Source of the DNA: Methylobacterium hispanicum
GTDB lineage: Bacteria > Pseudomonadota > Alphaproteobacteria > Rhizobiales > Beijerinckiaceae
Assembly (NCBI RefSeq): GCF_022179285.1
Contig: NZ_BPQO01000005.1
Location: 62,001 to 126,000 of the forward strand
DNA length: 64,000 nucleotides
Reading direction: 5' to 3'
In this document: piece by piece, positions 48,882 to 58,112 of the stretch
Numbering within the stretch: position 1 is the first letter of the stretch
Layout: each line of letters begins with the position of its first letter
The notes under the pieces: generated by a model
The model's input: the letters and a program-made list of their open reading frames with translations, nothing else
The model's database searches: none
What the model was told of the DNA's origin: nothing
Program-made: the position numbers and the translations under genes

Positions 48882-49035
48882 CGAGAGCCTCTGCGAGAAT
48901 ACCGAACGCGAAGACGGATCGCGGCGTCTGATCGCGGCGTCTTGGACGCCCCGACTATATGGAGACGGACCACGCAGCATTTTAGTCCGACCGCCGGTCC
49001 GCTTTTCGCGGTTGCGCGGGGTGCGGGCCGAACGA

Positions 49036-50133
49036 TCAGCCCCCGTCGCGGCGGATCGCGGCCGGGAAGACGAGACGCACCTGCGTGCCTTCGCCGGGAC
49101 GACTGTCCAGGCTGATCGTGCCGTTCTGTCGTTTCATTAGGCCGTGGACGATGGCGAGGCCCGCGCCACGGCCGGCCTCATGGCTCGTCGCGAAGGGCGC
49201 GAGCGCCCGGGCCAGCATCTCCGGCGACATGCCGCTTCCCGTGTCGGTCACGCTCACGCCCACCGCCCCTTCGCTCGGATGCTGCATCGAGCGCTCGCCC
49301 GGCAGGATGCGGAAGGTCGCGAGACTGATCGAGCCTCGGTCCGGGATGGCCTCGCAGGCATTGGCGACAAGGTGGCGCAGCGCGAGTTCGACCTGGGTCG
49401 GGTTCGCGACGGCCCAGGGCAGGTCGGGCGTCGTCGCCACGTCGAGCCGGACCCGCTCCGGGAGCGTCGGGCGAATGGCGACGGCGGCCTCCGCCACGAC
49501 CGCGTCCAAGTCGATCGCCCGCACGTCCGGTGCGATCCGACGCGAGAAGGCGAGGAGCTGACGGGTCAGCACGGCGGCCCGCTCGGTGGCGTCCGTCGAG
49601 CGGCTCATGGCGCGCTGGACGAAAGGCTCGGGGCGGTCGCCCAGCCGGCGCTTCAGCCCGTCGATGTAGCCGATCAGGATCTGCAGGAAGTTGTTGAACT
49701 CGTGCGCCACGCTGTTGGTGAGCAGGCCGAGCGCCTCGCGCTGGCGGGAGAGCGCGAGCGCGCCCTCGACGTCCCGGCGTCGGGTCACATCGACCACCTG
49801 CCCGAGCCGCAGCGCGCTGCCCGAGACCGTCCCGAGCGTCAGGCAGCCCCAGTAGGTGGCCCCGTCCATCCGCGCCCCGAGGAAATCGAGGGGCTCGTCG
49901 CCCAAGGATTCGGTCCGGTCGCCGAGGAGGAGACGCAGGTCCCCGCCCACGACCCTGTCCCGCGGGTAACCGGTCAGCGCCAGGAAAGCGGAGTTGGCGT
50001 AGACGAACCGCGCCTGCGCGCCGGAATCCTCGAGCAGGAAGGCCGGCACCGCCGCGTGATCCAGCAGGGCTGCGGCCGCGGAGATGGCGTCCTCACGGCC
50101 GCGCTCGCCGCCATTCAGTACGGGCTCCGCCAT
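49036..50133 (-). CDS. PAS-domain sensor histidine kinase
   Basis: 365 residues from ATG 50,133. An N-terminal PAS domain (FVYANSAFLALTGYPRDRVV) is followed by a kinase core: H-box NSVAHEFNNFLQILIGYIDG with His144, N-box NACEAIPDRG, G1 DTGSGM, and a short G2 region GRGAGLAIV. There is no transmembrane segment, so it is cytoplasmic. The HEFNN type H-box groups it with HWE/HisKA-like enzymes lacking a linked regulator; no response-regulator gene is adjacent. Its signal is unknown. Confidence 0.88.
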   Translation of the reverse strand: MAEPVLNGGERGREDAISAAAALLDHAAVPAFLLEDSGAQARFVYANSAFLALTGYPRDRVVGGDLRLLLGDRTESLGDEPLDFLGARMDGATYWGCLTLGTVSGSALRLGQVVDVTRRRDVEGALALSRQREALGLLTNSVAHEFNNFLQILIGYIDGLKRRLGDRPEPFVQRAMSRSTDATERAAVLTRQLLAFSRRIAPDVRAIDLDAVVAEAAVAIRPTLPERVRLDVATTPDLPWAVANPTQVELALRHLVANACEAIPDRGSISLATFRILPGERSMQHPSEGAVGVSVTDTGSGMSPEMLARALAPFATSHEAGRGAGLAIVHGLMKRQNGTISLDSRPGEGTQVRLVFPAAIRRDGG

Positions 50134-50219
50134 GGCATCATCCGGTGGAGCGGGCCGGGCCCGCGACCCAACCAGCGTTAACCGCCCCCACCTCGACGGC
50201 CAAGCCTGCCGGCCGACCG

Positions 50220-50852
50220 CTACTGGCGGATCCACATCACCCGGGCGATCCAGGCGATCTCGCCCACGTTGAGGACGCGATCCTCGTGATCGGGGTTGAG
50301 CGAGACCAGCTCGACCGTGCGCGCGGTGCGCCGCCGCAGTTCCTTGGCCAGCACCTCGCCCGTATGGGTGCGCACCACCACGCGGTCGCCCTTGCGCACG
50401 CTCGCCGAGGGCGAGACGATCAGCACGTCGCCGTCGCGAAACAGCGGCATCATCGAGTCGCCCTGCACCTCCAGCGCGAAGGCGCGCTCCTCGCCGAGAT
50501 CGGGGAAGTCGACCTCCTCCCAGCCGGCACCGCCCGTCGGCATGCCCTCCTCGGTGAAGAGGCGGCCGACGCCGGCCTGCGTCATGCCGATGAGCGGCAC
50601 CGTCGAGCGCACCGGTCCCTCGCGCGCCTCGATCAGGCGCAGGAACTCGTCGAGGCTCGCGCCCGTCGCCGCCAGCACCTTCGAGACCGATTCGGTCGAG
50701 GGCCAGCGCTTGCGGCCGTCGGCGCCGATCCGCTTGGAGCGGTTGAAGCTCGTGGCGTCGAGCCCCGAGCGGCGGGCGAGCCCGGACGGGGAGTAGCCGT
50801 GACGTTCCGCCAGTCGATCGATGGCGGTCCAGATCTGCTCGTGGGACAACAT
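50220..50852 (-). CDS. LexA/CI-like repressor with S24 autopeptidase domain
   Basis: 210 residues from ATG 50,852. The N-terminal helix-turn-helix (SPSGLARRSGLDATSFNRSK) is followed by a S24 domain. Ser133 (QGDSMMP) and Lys170 (VLAKEL) are 37 apart, as in LexA, and an Ala93-Gly94 pair in PLIGMTQAGVG resembles the LexA cleavage site. It may therefore self-cleave under RecA or other stress. The HTH is of the XRE/CI type rather than the LexA winged helix, so it is not the SOS regulator itself. A dyad at 50,899-50,920 upstream is a likely own operator. Confidence 0.85.
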   Translation of the reverse strand: MLSHEQIWTAIDRLAERHGYSPSGLARRSGLDATSFNRSKRIGADGRKRWPSTESVSKVLAATGASLDEFLRLIEAREGPVRSTVPLIGMTQAGVGRLFTEEGMPTGGAGWEEVDFPDLGEERAFALEVQGDSMMPLFRDGDVLIVSPSASVRKGDRVVVRTHTGEVLAKELRRRTARTVELVSLNPDHEDRVLNVGEIAWIARVMWIRQ

Positions 50853-50898
50853 CTGTCGGGCTCGGTGCCTCAACGGGCCGCAAAGACGCACGGCCTAG

Positions 50899-50920
50899 TT
50901 GTAGGAAAGTAGAACTACAA
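50899..50920. promoter_or_regulatory. Probable operator of the S24 repressor
   Basis: TTGTAG and CTACAA are inverted around 10 bases, 47 bp before the repressor start and 146 bp before the divergent DUF952 gene. It could control both. Confidence 0.5.
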
Positions 50921-51065
50921 ACCGCGGAATGCAACCACTCATTGCCGGTCCGGCGCCCCTTTTCGACAAGCTCGGCCGCGCGTCTGCTCGAGCGCGTTGC
51001 GTGCGGACGGTTGTCAGGCGGCGGCCCCGCGCCGTATCGACGGCCTGCAACGATCGGACCTGCGC

Positions 51066-51413
51066 ATGCCTCTCATCTTCAAGATCTGTCCGCGCGCCCT
51101 CTGGCGCGAGGCCGAGGGCTCGGGCCGGTTCACGGGGGCGCCCGTGGACGTGGCCGACGGGTTCATCCACTTCTCCACGGCGGCGCAAGTCCCTGAGACG
51201 GCAGCGCGACACTTCGCGGGCCAGCGCGATCTCCTCCTGGTCGCGGTCGAGGCCGAGGCGCTGGGCGAGGCGCTGCGATTCGAGCCCTCGCGCGGGGGCG
51301 ACCTGTTCCCGCACCTCTACGGGGACCTGCCGCTCGCGGCGGTGCGCTCGGTCGCCGAGCTCGCCCTCGGGGCGGACGGGCGCCACGTCTTCCCCAAGGA
51401 GATCGGGGCATGA
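51066..51413 (+). CDS. DUF952 family protein
   Basis: 115 residues from ATG 51,066. The DUF952 pattern is clear: [19 protein letters not shown] at the start, then [29 protein letters not shown] and [10 protein letters not shown]. The fold is related to ADP-ribosyltransferase-like or ASCH-type small domains, but the biochemical role is unknown. The TGA overlaps the pyrD start (ATGA), an association seen in many alphaproteobacteria. Confidence 0.88.
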   Translation: MPLIFKICPRALWREAEGSGRFTGAPVDVADGFIHFSTAAQVPETAARHFAGQRDLLLVAVEAEALGEALRFEPSRGGDLFPHLYGDLPLAAVRSVAELALGADGRHVFPKEIGA

Positions 51414-52483
51414 TCGAAGTCCTGTTCCCCCTGGTCCGGCCGGTGCTCCACGGGCTCGACGCGGAGCGGGCCCACAACCTGACATTGCGTGCCTTGGCGG
51501 CCCTTCCGGCGCGCCGCCCGCCCCCCGACGACCCGCGCCTCGCCGTCGAGCTCCTCGGGCGCACGGTGCCCAATCCCGTCGGGCTCGCCGCGGGTTTCGA
51601 CAAGGGCGCCACGGTGCCGGACGCGCTGCTCGGCCTCGGGTTCGGTTTCGTCGAGGTCGGCGGCGTGGTGCCGCGCCCGCAGCCCGGCAACCCGCGCCCG
51701 CGGGTGTTCCGGCTGACGGCGGACGGCGCGGTGATCAACCGGTTCGGCCTCAACAGCGAGGGGCTCGAGGTGGTGGCCGGGCGTCTGGCCGCGCGCCGGG
51801 GCCGTCCGGGGATCGTCGGGGTCAACATCGGGGCCAACAAGGAGGCCGCCGACCGGCTCGCCGACTACGTGGCCTGCACGGCCCGGCTCGCGCCCCACGT
51901 CGCCTTCGTCACCGTCAACGTATCCTCGCCGAACACGCCGGGCCTGCGCGACCTCCAGGGCGAGGCCTTCCTGGACGAACTGCTCGCCCGGGTCGTGGCG
52001 GCGCGGGACGGGACGGGCGCGAGCGCCGCGGTGCTCCTGAAGATCGCCCCCGACATCACCCTCGACGCCCTCGACGCGATCTGCGCCACCGCGCTGCGGC
52101 GGGGCGTGCAGGGGCTCGTCGTCTCGAACACCACGGTGGCGCGGCCGGAGAGCCTGACGGAGACCGCCCTGGCGCGGGAGGCCGGCGGGCTGTCGGGCCG
52201 CCCGCTCTTCGGCCCGGCGACGAAGCTCCTGGCCGAGACCTACCTGCGGGTCGGGAGCAAGGTACCGCTGATGGGCGTTGGCGGCGTCGATTCGGCCGAG
52301 GCCGCCTGGACCAAGATCCGGGCGGGCGCGAGCCTCGTGCAGCTCTACTCGGCCCTGGTCTATCAGGGCCCGGGCCTCGTCGGCGCGATCAAGCGCGGGC
52401 TGCTCGATCGCCTGCAACGGGAGGGTCTCCCGAACCTCGCGGCGGCCGTCGGGCGGGACGCGGCGGTTCTCGCGGAGGGCTGA
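51410..52483 (+). CDS. pyrD: Dihydroorotate dehydrogenase (quinone), class 2
   Basis: 357 residues. The class 2 N-terminal helix ([20 protein letters not shown]) targets the membrane quinone pool. FMN-binding motifs are [27 protein letters not shown] with the catalytic Ser, and [12 protein letters not shown]. It oxidises dihydroorotate to orotate, the fourth step of pyrimidine synthesis. It is coupled to the DUF952 gene by a 4-bp overlap. Confidence 0.95.
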   Translation: MIEVLFPLVRPVLHGLDAERAHNLTLRALAALPARRPPPDDPRLAVELLGRTVPNPVGLAAGFDKGATVPDALLGLGFGFVEVGGVVPRPQPGNPRPRVFRLTADGAVINRFGLNSEGLEVVAGRLAARRGRPGIVGVNIGANKEAADRLADYVACTARLAPHVAFVTVNVSSPNTPGLRDLQGEAFLDELLARVVAARDGTGASAAVLLKIAPDITLDALDAICATALRRGVQGLVVSNTTVARPESLTETALAREAGGLSGRPLFGPATKLLAETYLRVGSKVPLMGVGGVDSAEAAWTKIRAGASLVQLYSALVYQGPGLVGAIKRGLLDRLQREGLPNLAAAVGRDAAVLAEG

Positions 52484-52835
52484 GGCATCGGGTGGCGCGG
52501 CAGCGTGCCGGATTCCGGGGAGGATGGATATGAGATCCCGCTTCCGGCCGGAACAAAAATGCCGCTCCCTCCCGGAACCGGCACCGTTTTGCCGAACTGC
52601 GCAGCTCGACTGAAAGTCGTTGTCGATCGACAACCAGACTCCGTCGATCCCCGAACACCCGCCCGCAAGCAGATCGCGACCGTCGCCGCGCGTTCGCAAG
52701 TTCGAACAAGTATAAGAACAAGGCGCTAGACCCACGCTTTCTGCGCATGAGGGGCCTGCGCCCGCACGCGATTGAGCGGGCCGGGGTTCGACGCTTATCT
52801 CGCGGCAGCATACGGTCTTCTTCCGAGACAAGCAC
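52484..52835. other. Intergenic region pyrD-fdh4A-like
   Basis: About 350 bp without a gene. It contains a small inverted sequence around 52,530-52,590 (CCGGAA...TTCCGG-type) and a relatively AT-rich stretch (52,600-52,730) that probably carries the promoter of the molybdopterin oxidoreductase. No known operator is recognised. Confidence 0.4.
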
Positions 52836-55133
52836 ATGGACCACCCGGTCGCGTCTCCCAAGCGCTCCTCCGCGGCCGGCGGCTGGGGGGCCCTCAAGTC
52901 CTGCGGCAAGCACCTGCTGGGCAGCCGCGCCCCGCTCTCGGGCGCCCGCGCCCTGATGAAGGCCAACCAGCCCGACGGGTTCGATTGCCCGGGCTGCGCC
53001 TGGGGCGACCCGGAGCACGGCTCCTCCTTCGAGTTCTGCGAGAACGGCGTGAAGGCGGTCTCCTGGGAGGCCACCGACAAGCGCACGCCCCCGGCCTTCT
53101 TCGCGCGCCACACCGTCGCGGAGCTGCGCGGCTGGAGCGACCACGCGCTCGAGGGCGAGGGCCGCCTCACCCATCCGATGCGCTACGACGCGGGAAGCGA
53201 CCGCTACCTGCCGGTCTCCTGGGAGGCGGCCTTCGCGGAGATCGGGCAGGAGCTCAACGCGCTCGCCCACCCGGACCAGGCCGAGTTCTACACCTCGGGC
53301 CGCGCCTCGAACGAGGCCGCCTACCTCTACCAGCTCTTCGCCCGGCTCTACGGCACCAACAATTTCCCCGACTGCTCCAACATGTGCCACGAGGCGAGCG
53401 GCATCGCGCTCACCCAGGCCATCGGGGCCGGCAAGGGCACGGTGACGCTGGAGGATTTCGAGCGCGCCGACGCGATCTTCTGCGTGGGCCAGAACCCCGG
53501 CACCAACCATCCGCGCATGCTGGGCGACCTGCGCCGCGCCGCCGAGCGCGGCGCCCGCGTGGTGGTGCTCAACCCCGTGCGCGAGCGCGGCCTGGAGCGC
53601 TTCGCCGACCCGCAGAACACCGTGGAGATGCTGCGCGGCGCGAGCCGCCCCATCGCCAGCCACTACCTGCAGCCGCGGCTGGGCGGCGACATGGCGGCCT
53701 TCCGCGGCATGGCGAAGGCGATCTTCGCGGTCGACGACGCGGCGCTCGCCGCGGGCAAGCCCTCGCTCCTCGACCGGCCGTTCCTCGCCAAGCACACCGC
53801 CGGACTGGACGCGTGGCGCGCGGCCGTCGACGCGACGGGCTGGGACGCCATCCTCGACCAGTCGGGCCTCACCCGCGCCGAGATCGAGGCGATGGCCGAG
53901 GTCTATCTCGGCGCCGACAGGGTGATCGCCACCTGGGCGATGGGCGTGACGCAGCATCGCCACTCGGTCGCGACGATCCGCGAGATCGCCAACGTGATGT
54001 TCCTGCGCGGCCATATCGGCCGGCCCGGCGCGGGCCTGTGCCCGGTGCGCGGGCACTCGAACGTGCAGGGCGACCGCACGGTCGGCATCAACGAGAAGCC
54101 GCCCGCGGCCCTCCTCGACGCGCTGGAGCGCGAGTTCCATTTCGAGGCGCCGCGCCGGCACGGCCACAACGTGCTCGCCGCGATCGGCGCGATGCTCGAC
54201 GGCTCGGCCCGGGCCTTCATCGGGCTCGGGGGCAACTTCGCCCGCGCCACGCCCGATTCCGCCCTCGTCGCGCGGGCGCTCGCCTCCTGCCGGCTCACCG
54301 TGCACATCGCGACGAAGCTCAACCACTCGCACCTCGTGCCGGGTGCGGTGGGCTACCTGCTGCCCTGCCTCGGCCGCACCGAGATCGACCGCAACAGCCG
54401 CGGCAAGACCCAGATCGTGACCGTCGAGGACTCGATGAGCATGGTCCACGGCTCGGGCGGCATCAACCGGCCGGCCTCGCCGCACCTGCGCTCGGAGGTG
54501 GCGATCATCGCCGGGATCGCCGCCGCGACGGTCGGCTCGGAGCGGGTGGAGTGGGCCGCGCTCGCCGACGACCACGACCGCATCCGGGAGCTGATCGAGC
54601 GCACGATCCCGGGCTTTGCAGGCTACAACACCCGGGTCCGCCGGCCGCGCGGCTTCATGCTGCGCAACCTCGCGGCGGAGCGCGTCTTCGAGACGGAGGC
54701 CGGCCGGGCCACCTTCTCGGACGACGCCCTGCCCGAGGCCACCGAGCACCAGCGGGCGGCCGGCACGGAGGACACCTTCGTGCTGCAGACCTTCCGCAGC
54801 CACGACCAGTACAACACCACCGTCTACGGCCTGGATGACCGCTACCGCGGCGTCTACGGCGAGCGGCGCGTGGTGTTCGCCCATCCGGAGGATCTCGCCG
54901 AGATCCGTGCCCGGCTGGGCGACCGGGTCGATATCCGGGGCGCGCACCGGGACGGCGTCGAGCGGGTGGCGGAGGATTTCCGCCTCGTGCCCTTCGACAT
55001 GCCCCGCGGCGCGCTCGCCGGCTACTACCCGGAGCTGAACGTGCTGGTGCCGCTCTCGACCGCAGGGGCGCAGAGCGACACGCCGACCTCGAAGTCGGTC
55101 CTCGTCACCCTCCAGGCACGGACACACGCATGA
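52836..55133 (+). CDS. fdh4A: Molybdopterin oxidoreductase alpha subunit, FdhF/YdeP-type (Fdh4A-like)
   Basis: 765 residues. FDCPGCAWGDP with a downstream Cys (Cys50, Cys53, Cys68) binds the iron-sulfur cluster. Molybdopterin-binding regions are YTSGRASNEAAYL, FCVGQNPGTNHPRML and GHIGRPGAGLCPVRGHSNVQ, and the C-terminal dinucleotide-binding domain begins near residue 640. YdeP-type enzymes include Fdh4A of Methylobacterium, a formate dehydrogenase needed when formate is the end product of methanol oxidation. The overlapping 94-residue gene fits fdh4B. The alternative is a YdeP-like protein of acid resistance; context favours fdh4. Confidence 0.78.
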   Translation: MDHPVASPKRSSAAGGWGALKSCGKHLLGSRAPLSGARALMKANQPDGFDCPGCAWGDPEHGSSFEFCENGVKAVSWEATDKRTPPAFFARHTVAELRGWSDHALEGEGRLTHPMRYDAGSDRYLPVSWEAAFAEIGQELNALAHPDQAEFYTSGRASNEAAYLYQLFARLYGTNNFPDCSNMCHEASGIALTQAIGAGKGTVTLEDFERADAIFCVGQNPGTNHPRMLGDLRRAAERGARVVVLNPVRERGLERFADPQNTVEMLRGASRPIASHYLQPRLGGDMAAFRGMAKAIFAVDDAALAAGKPSLLDRPFLAKHTAGLDAWRAAVDATGWDAILDQSGLTRAEIEAMAEVYLGADRVIATWAMGVTQHRHSVATIREIANVMFLRGHIGRPGAGLCPVRGHSNVQGDRTVGINEKPPAALLDALEREFHFEAPRRHGHNVLAAIGAMLDGSARAFIGLGGNFARATPDSALVARALASCRLTVHIATKLNHSHLVPGAVGYLLPCLGRTEIDRNSRGKTQIVTVEDSMSMVHGSGGINRPASPHLRSEVAIIAGIAAATVGSERVEWAALADDHDRIRELIERTIPGFAGYNTRVRRPRGFMLRNLAAERVFETEAGRATFSDDALPEATEHQRAAGTEDTFVLQTFRSHDQYNTTVYGLDDRYRGVYGERRVVFAHPEDLAEIRARLGDRVDIRGAHRDGVERVAEDFRLVPFDMPRGALAGYYPELNVLVPLSTAGAQSDTPTSKSVLVTLQARTHA

Positions 55134-55414
55134 CGGAAGTTGAGTTCATCGGCACGGTCGAGGAGCTGCAGACGCGCCGCCCCGACCTCTCGCGGCTGGA
55201 AGCGGGTCTCCTCGCCGCTCCGCATCTCGGGCTCAGCCCCGACACCCGCAGCTTCGCCCGGATCTTCGACGTGGCCCACGCCCACGTGCTGCGCGCCCTC
55301 TCGCGCCTCGACGAGGCCGGCCTCGTCGCGGTGACCGAGCGCGACCCGCGCACCCAGCGCACCCATTTCGCTCCGACGGACGAGGCCCGCACGCTGTTCC
55401 GGCAGGCGGCCTGA
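55130..55414 (+). CDS. fdh4B: 94-residue partner of the molybdopterin enzyme (Fdh4B-like)
   Basis: Starts at ATG 55,130 inside the end of the large subunit gene (ATGA). It is a small soluble protein with a winged-helix look: RSFARIFDVAHAHVLRALSR then LDEAGLVAVTERDPRTQ. No metal site is seen. In methylotrophs fdh4A is followed by a small fdh4B needed for function; position and coupling support that identity. Sequence alone would also allow a MarR-like regulator. Confidence 0.6.
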   Translation: MTEVEFIGTVEELQTRRPDLSRLEAGLLAAPHLGLSPDTRSFARIFDVAHAHVLRALSRLDEAGLVAVTERDPRTQRTHFAPTDEARTLFRQAA

Positions 55415-55977
55415 GGCGGGGAAGTCCGTTCCAGGCGAGGAGGCACGCCCACCGCGCTCCCTGCCGGCTCCACGGGCTATCGGCTTCACGTCTCTGGACC
55501 CGATCTCGTCGAGAAGGCGGACGGGCATCGGATCGAGCATGAACCACGCCGCGCCCCCCTCTCCCATAGGGAGAGGGTTGGGGTGAGGGGTATGACCTTG
55601 CAGGACTGAGCACGCCATCGACGCGCGTTCAGAGCGGCGCTTCGTCCTGAAGCCTCATACCCCTCACCCGGCTTTCTGCGAAAGCAGACCTCTCCCTATG
55701 GGAGAGGGCACCCGCGCTTCGTCCTGAGACGATGCCTCAAACCGAACTCTTCGACCGGAACGGTATGAAAACTCGACGGATGGGGCACAAGGCTGTCGAG
55801 CGGGCCTGCCGCGCCCGGTTCTGACAATTCTCGTTCCTCGACCGGCTTTCTGCGAAAGCAGACCTCTCCCGCTGAGGGTGTGGGGACCCGAGCCCCGTCA
55901 GTATCGGGACTTCGTTCGGCCTACGCGATCGCCCTCCCCGCAGGGCGGAAAGAGAGCGGCACCCGCGACGCTTGCCC
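55415..55977. repeat. Intergenic region with repeated palindromic units
   Basis: About 560 bp without a gene. The unit CGGCTTTCTGCGAAAGCAGA plus CCTCTCCC occurs near 55,669-55,696 and 55,842-55,870. Within it GCTTTC-TGC-GAAAGC is a short palindrome. CCCTCTCCCATAGGGAGAGG near 55,557 and CTCTCCCTATGGGAGAGG near 55,690 form inverted copies flanked by the CCCCTCACC / GGTGAGGGG motif. This looks like dispersed REP-type elements in the gap between convergent transcripts. Confidence 0.65.
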
Positions 55978-56991
55978 TCACCGCTCCGTCAGCTTCATCT
56001 CGATGCGGCGGTTGCGGGCGTAGGCCTCGTCGGTCGTGCCGGCGTCGAGGGGCTGGAACTCGCCGAAGGCGCCCGCGAGCAGGTGCTGGGGCGGAATGCC
56101 CTTGGCCGCGAGGTACTGCACGACCGCGATGGCGCGGGCGGCCGAGAGCGCCCAGTTCGAGGGAAACTGCGCGCTCGCGATCGGCCGGGCATCGGTGTGC
56201 CCGTCGACCCGCAGCACCCAGGCGAGGTCGGCGGGGATCTGCCGGGCGAGATCGGAGACCGCCGCGGCGATGCGGTCGAGCTCCGGCGCGGCCTCGGGCT
56301 TGAGCGCGGCCGAGCCCGCCGGGAACAGCACCTCGGATTGCAGCACGAAGCGGTCGCCGACCACCCGGATGTCGGGCCGCGAGCCGAGGATCTGGCGCAG
56401 CCGTCCGAAGAAGTCGGAGCGGTAGCGGGCGAGTTCCTGCACCTTCTGGGCGAGCGCCACGTTCAGGCGGCTGCCGAGGTCGGCGATGCGGGCCTGGGAT
56501 TCGCGGTCGCGCTGCTCGGAGGCCGCAAGCGCGTCCTCGAGTGCCGCGAGCTGGCGCCGCATGGCCGCGAGCTGCTCGTTGAGGAGGTCAATCTGGTTGA
56601 GGGCCCGCCGGGTCGCGCCGCGCTCGGCCTGGAGCTGGCGGTCGAGCTCGCCCGCCTGCCCTCCCTGCGCCCCGGCGGCCTGGGCCTCCGCCCGGGCCAG
56701 GTCGCGCGCGCTCTCGGCCGCCGCCAGCGACGAGCGGAGCGAATCGAGCGACGCCGCGTCGCCCCGCCGGTTCGAGCGCTCGAGGGCCAGGAGGTCGGTG
56801 AGGTCGGCGATCTGCCGGTTGAGCCGGGCCAGCATCGTGTCGCGGCCGGACAGTTCCTGCGAGACGAAGAACTGCCCCACCACGAAGACGGTGAGCAGGA
56901 ACACCACCGAGAGCAGCAGGGTGGCGAGGGCGTCGACGTAGCCCGGCCAGACGTTGAGGCCGCGCTCGCGGCGGGCGATGCGGGAGGCCAC
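55978..56991 (-). CDS. OmpA/MotB-like peptidoglycan-binding protein
   Basis: 337 residues from GTG 56,991. One N-terminal membrane helix (YVDALATLLLSVVFLLTVFVV) is followed by a long coiled coil (about 50-190) and a C-terminal OmpA-like domain with VDGHTDARPI and LSAARAIAVVQYL. The gene is 4 bp after a MotA/TolQ-like gene, so together they form an ion-driven stator-like pair that grips the cell wall. There are no flagellar genes around; such pairs occur in alphaproteobacteria outside motility. The coiled coil is unusually long for MotB. Confidence 0.85.
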   Translation of the reverse strand: MASRIARRERGLNVWPGYVDALATLLLSVVFLLTVFVVGQFFVSQELSGRDTMLARLNRQIADLTDLLALERSNRRGDAASLDSLRSSLAAAESARDLARAEAQAAGAQGGQAGELDRQLQAERGATRRALNQIDLLNEQLAAMRRQLAALEDALAASEQRDRESQARIADLGSRLNVALAQKVQELARYRSDFFGRLRQILGSRPDIRVVGDRFVLQSEVLFPAGSAALKPEAAPELDRIAAAVSDLARQIPADLAWVLRVDGHTDARPIASAQFPSNWALSAARAIAVVQYLAAKGIPPQHLLAGAFGEFQPLDAGTTDEAYARNRRIEMKLTER

Positions 56992-56995
56992 CGCC

Positions 56996-57997
56996 CTAGA
57001 CCCGCTCGCGCCCGAGCCGGTCGAGCACCTGCTTCAGCTCGCGCTCGCGGCTCGCCTGCGCCTCGACCCAGTCGCGGATCATCTGCTGCTCGGAGCGCAT
57101 GTGCTGGACGAGGCCCTGGATCCCCTCGGCGAGGTTCGCCATGGCCTGCGCGGCGGCGCGCCCGTTGGCACCCTCCTGGATCACGCCGGTCAGCCGATCG
57201 ACCGCCTCCTGAAGCTCGCGCGCCCCGGTGCCCTGGGAGAGCGAGAGCGGCGCGGCCGCCTCGCTGCCGGAGGTCAGCCAGTCCTCCAGCTCGTTGTGGA
57301 AGCGGGCCTGCGCCTGACCCGCCTGGAGATCGAGGAAGCCGATCACCAGGGAGCCCGCGAGGCCGAAGAGCGAGGCCGAGAAGGCCAGGCCGATGCCTGA
57401 GAGCGGCACGGCGAGGCCGTTCTTCAGCTCGTCGAACATCACCGCGGCGTCGCCTCCGCCGCGCATCGAGCGGATCACCGAGCCCACCGCCGAGAGCGTG
57501 TCGATGAGGCCCCAGAACGTGCCGAGCAGGCCCAGCAGGATCAGCAGGCCCGCGATGTAGCGCAGGCTGTCGCGGCCCTCGTCGAGGCGCGCCGCCACCG
57601 TGTCGAGGAAGGCCCGGGTCCCGGGCAGCGCCGCGCCGCCGGCCCGCGCCGCGACCGCCGGCTCGAGGGGCTTGAGCAGGCGCGGCGCCCGCGCCTCGGC
57701 GCCGGCCGCCACCGCGTTGACGTAGGCGGCCTCCCGGAACAGGCGCAGCACCTGCCCGAAGGCCAGCAGCACCGCGATCAGGAGCACGCCGAGGATCAGG
57801 CCGTTGAGGCCCGGATTGGCCAGGAAGGCCGGCGTGATCTGCCGGAACAGCACGAAGGCCAGGAAGCCCACGAGGATCAGGAAGACCAGCATCCGCACGA
57901 GGTAGATGCCGGGCTTCGTGATCACGGGCTTGGCGGTCGCCGGTCCGGCCGCTCTCGGCTCGGCCGGGGGCCTCGTGGTGGTGGGGAGGGCGGCCAT
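56996..57997 (-). CDS. MotA/TolQ/ExbB-like proton channel protein
   Basis: 333 residues from ATG 57,997. A Pro/Ala-rich cytoplasmic start precedes two helices (IYLVRMLVFLILVGFLAFVL; LNGLILGVLLIAVLLAFGQV). A MotA/TolQ-type domain follows, with YIAGLLILLGLLGTFWGLID and VPLSGIGLAFSASLFGLAGS, then a C-terminal coiled coil of 90 residues. With the OmpA/MotB-like partner it should form a proton-driven envelope motor of unknown task. The pair is leftward and separate from other operons. Confidence 0.85.
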   Translation of the reverse strand: MAALPTTTRPPAEPRAAGPATAKPVITKPGIYLVRMLVFLILVGFLAFVLFRQITPAFLANPGLNGLILGVLLIAVLLAFGQVLRLFREAAYVNAVAAGAEARAPRLLKPLEPAVAARAGGAALPGTRAFLDTVAARLDEGRDSLRYIAGLLILLGLLGTFWGLIDTLSAVGSVIRSMRGGGDAAVMFDELKNGLAVPLSGIGLAFSASLFGLAGSLVIGFLDLQAGQAQARFHNELEDWLTSGSEAAAPLSLSQGTGARELQEAVDRLTGVIQEGANGRAAAQAMANLAEGIQGLVQHMRSEQQMIRDWVEAQASRERELKQVLDRLGRERV

Positions 57998-58112
57998 CGG
58001 TCGCGTCTCGCGGCTGAAGGAGGGCGCGCGCGCGCCGGACGGGCCGGCACTGTGGCGGCAGCGCCCTGAGCGATCAAGCCGCGGCGCGTGCGGCGCAGGG
58101 GCCTTGCAGCGC

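Noticed and set aside
52389..55127. 912-codon minus-strand frame
   Set aside because: Antisense shadow of the molybdopterin oxidoreductase, which has clear motifs.
55540..55880. Possible CRISPR array
   Set aside because: Only two or three palindromic copies with irregular spacing and no cas genes; they fit dispersed REP-like repeats.
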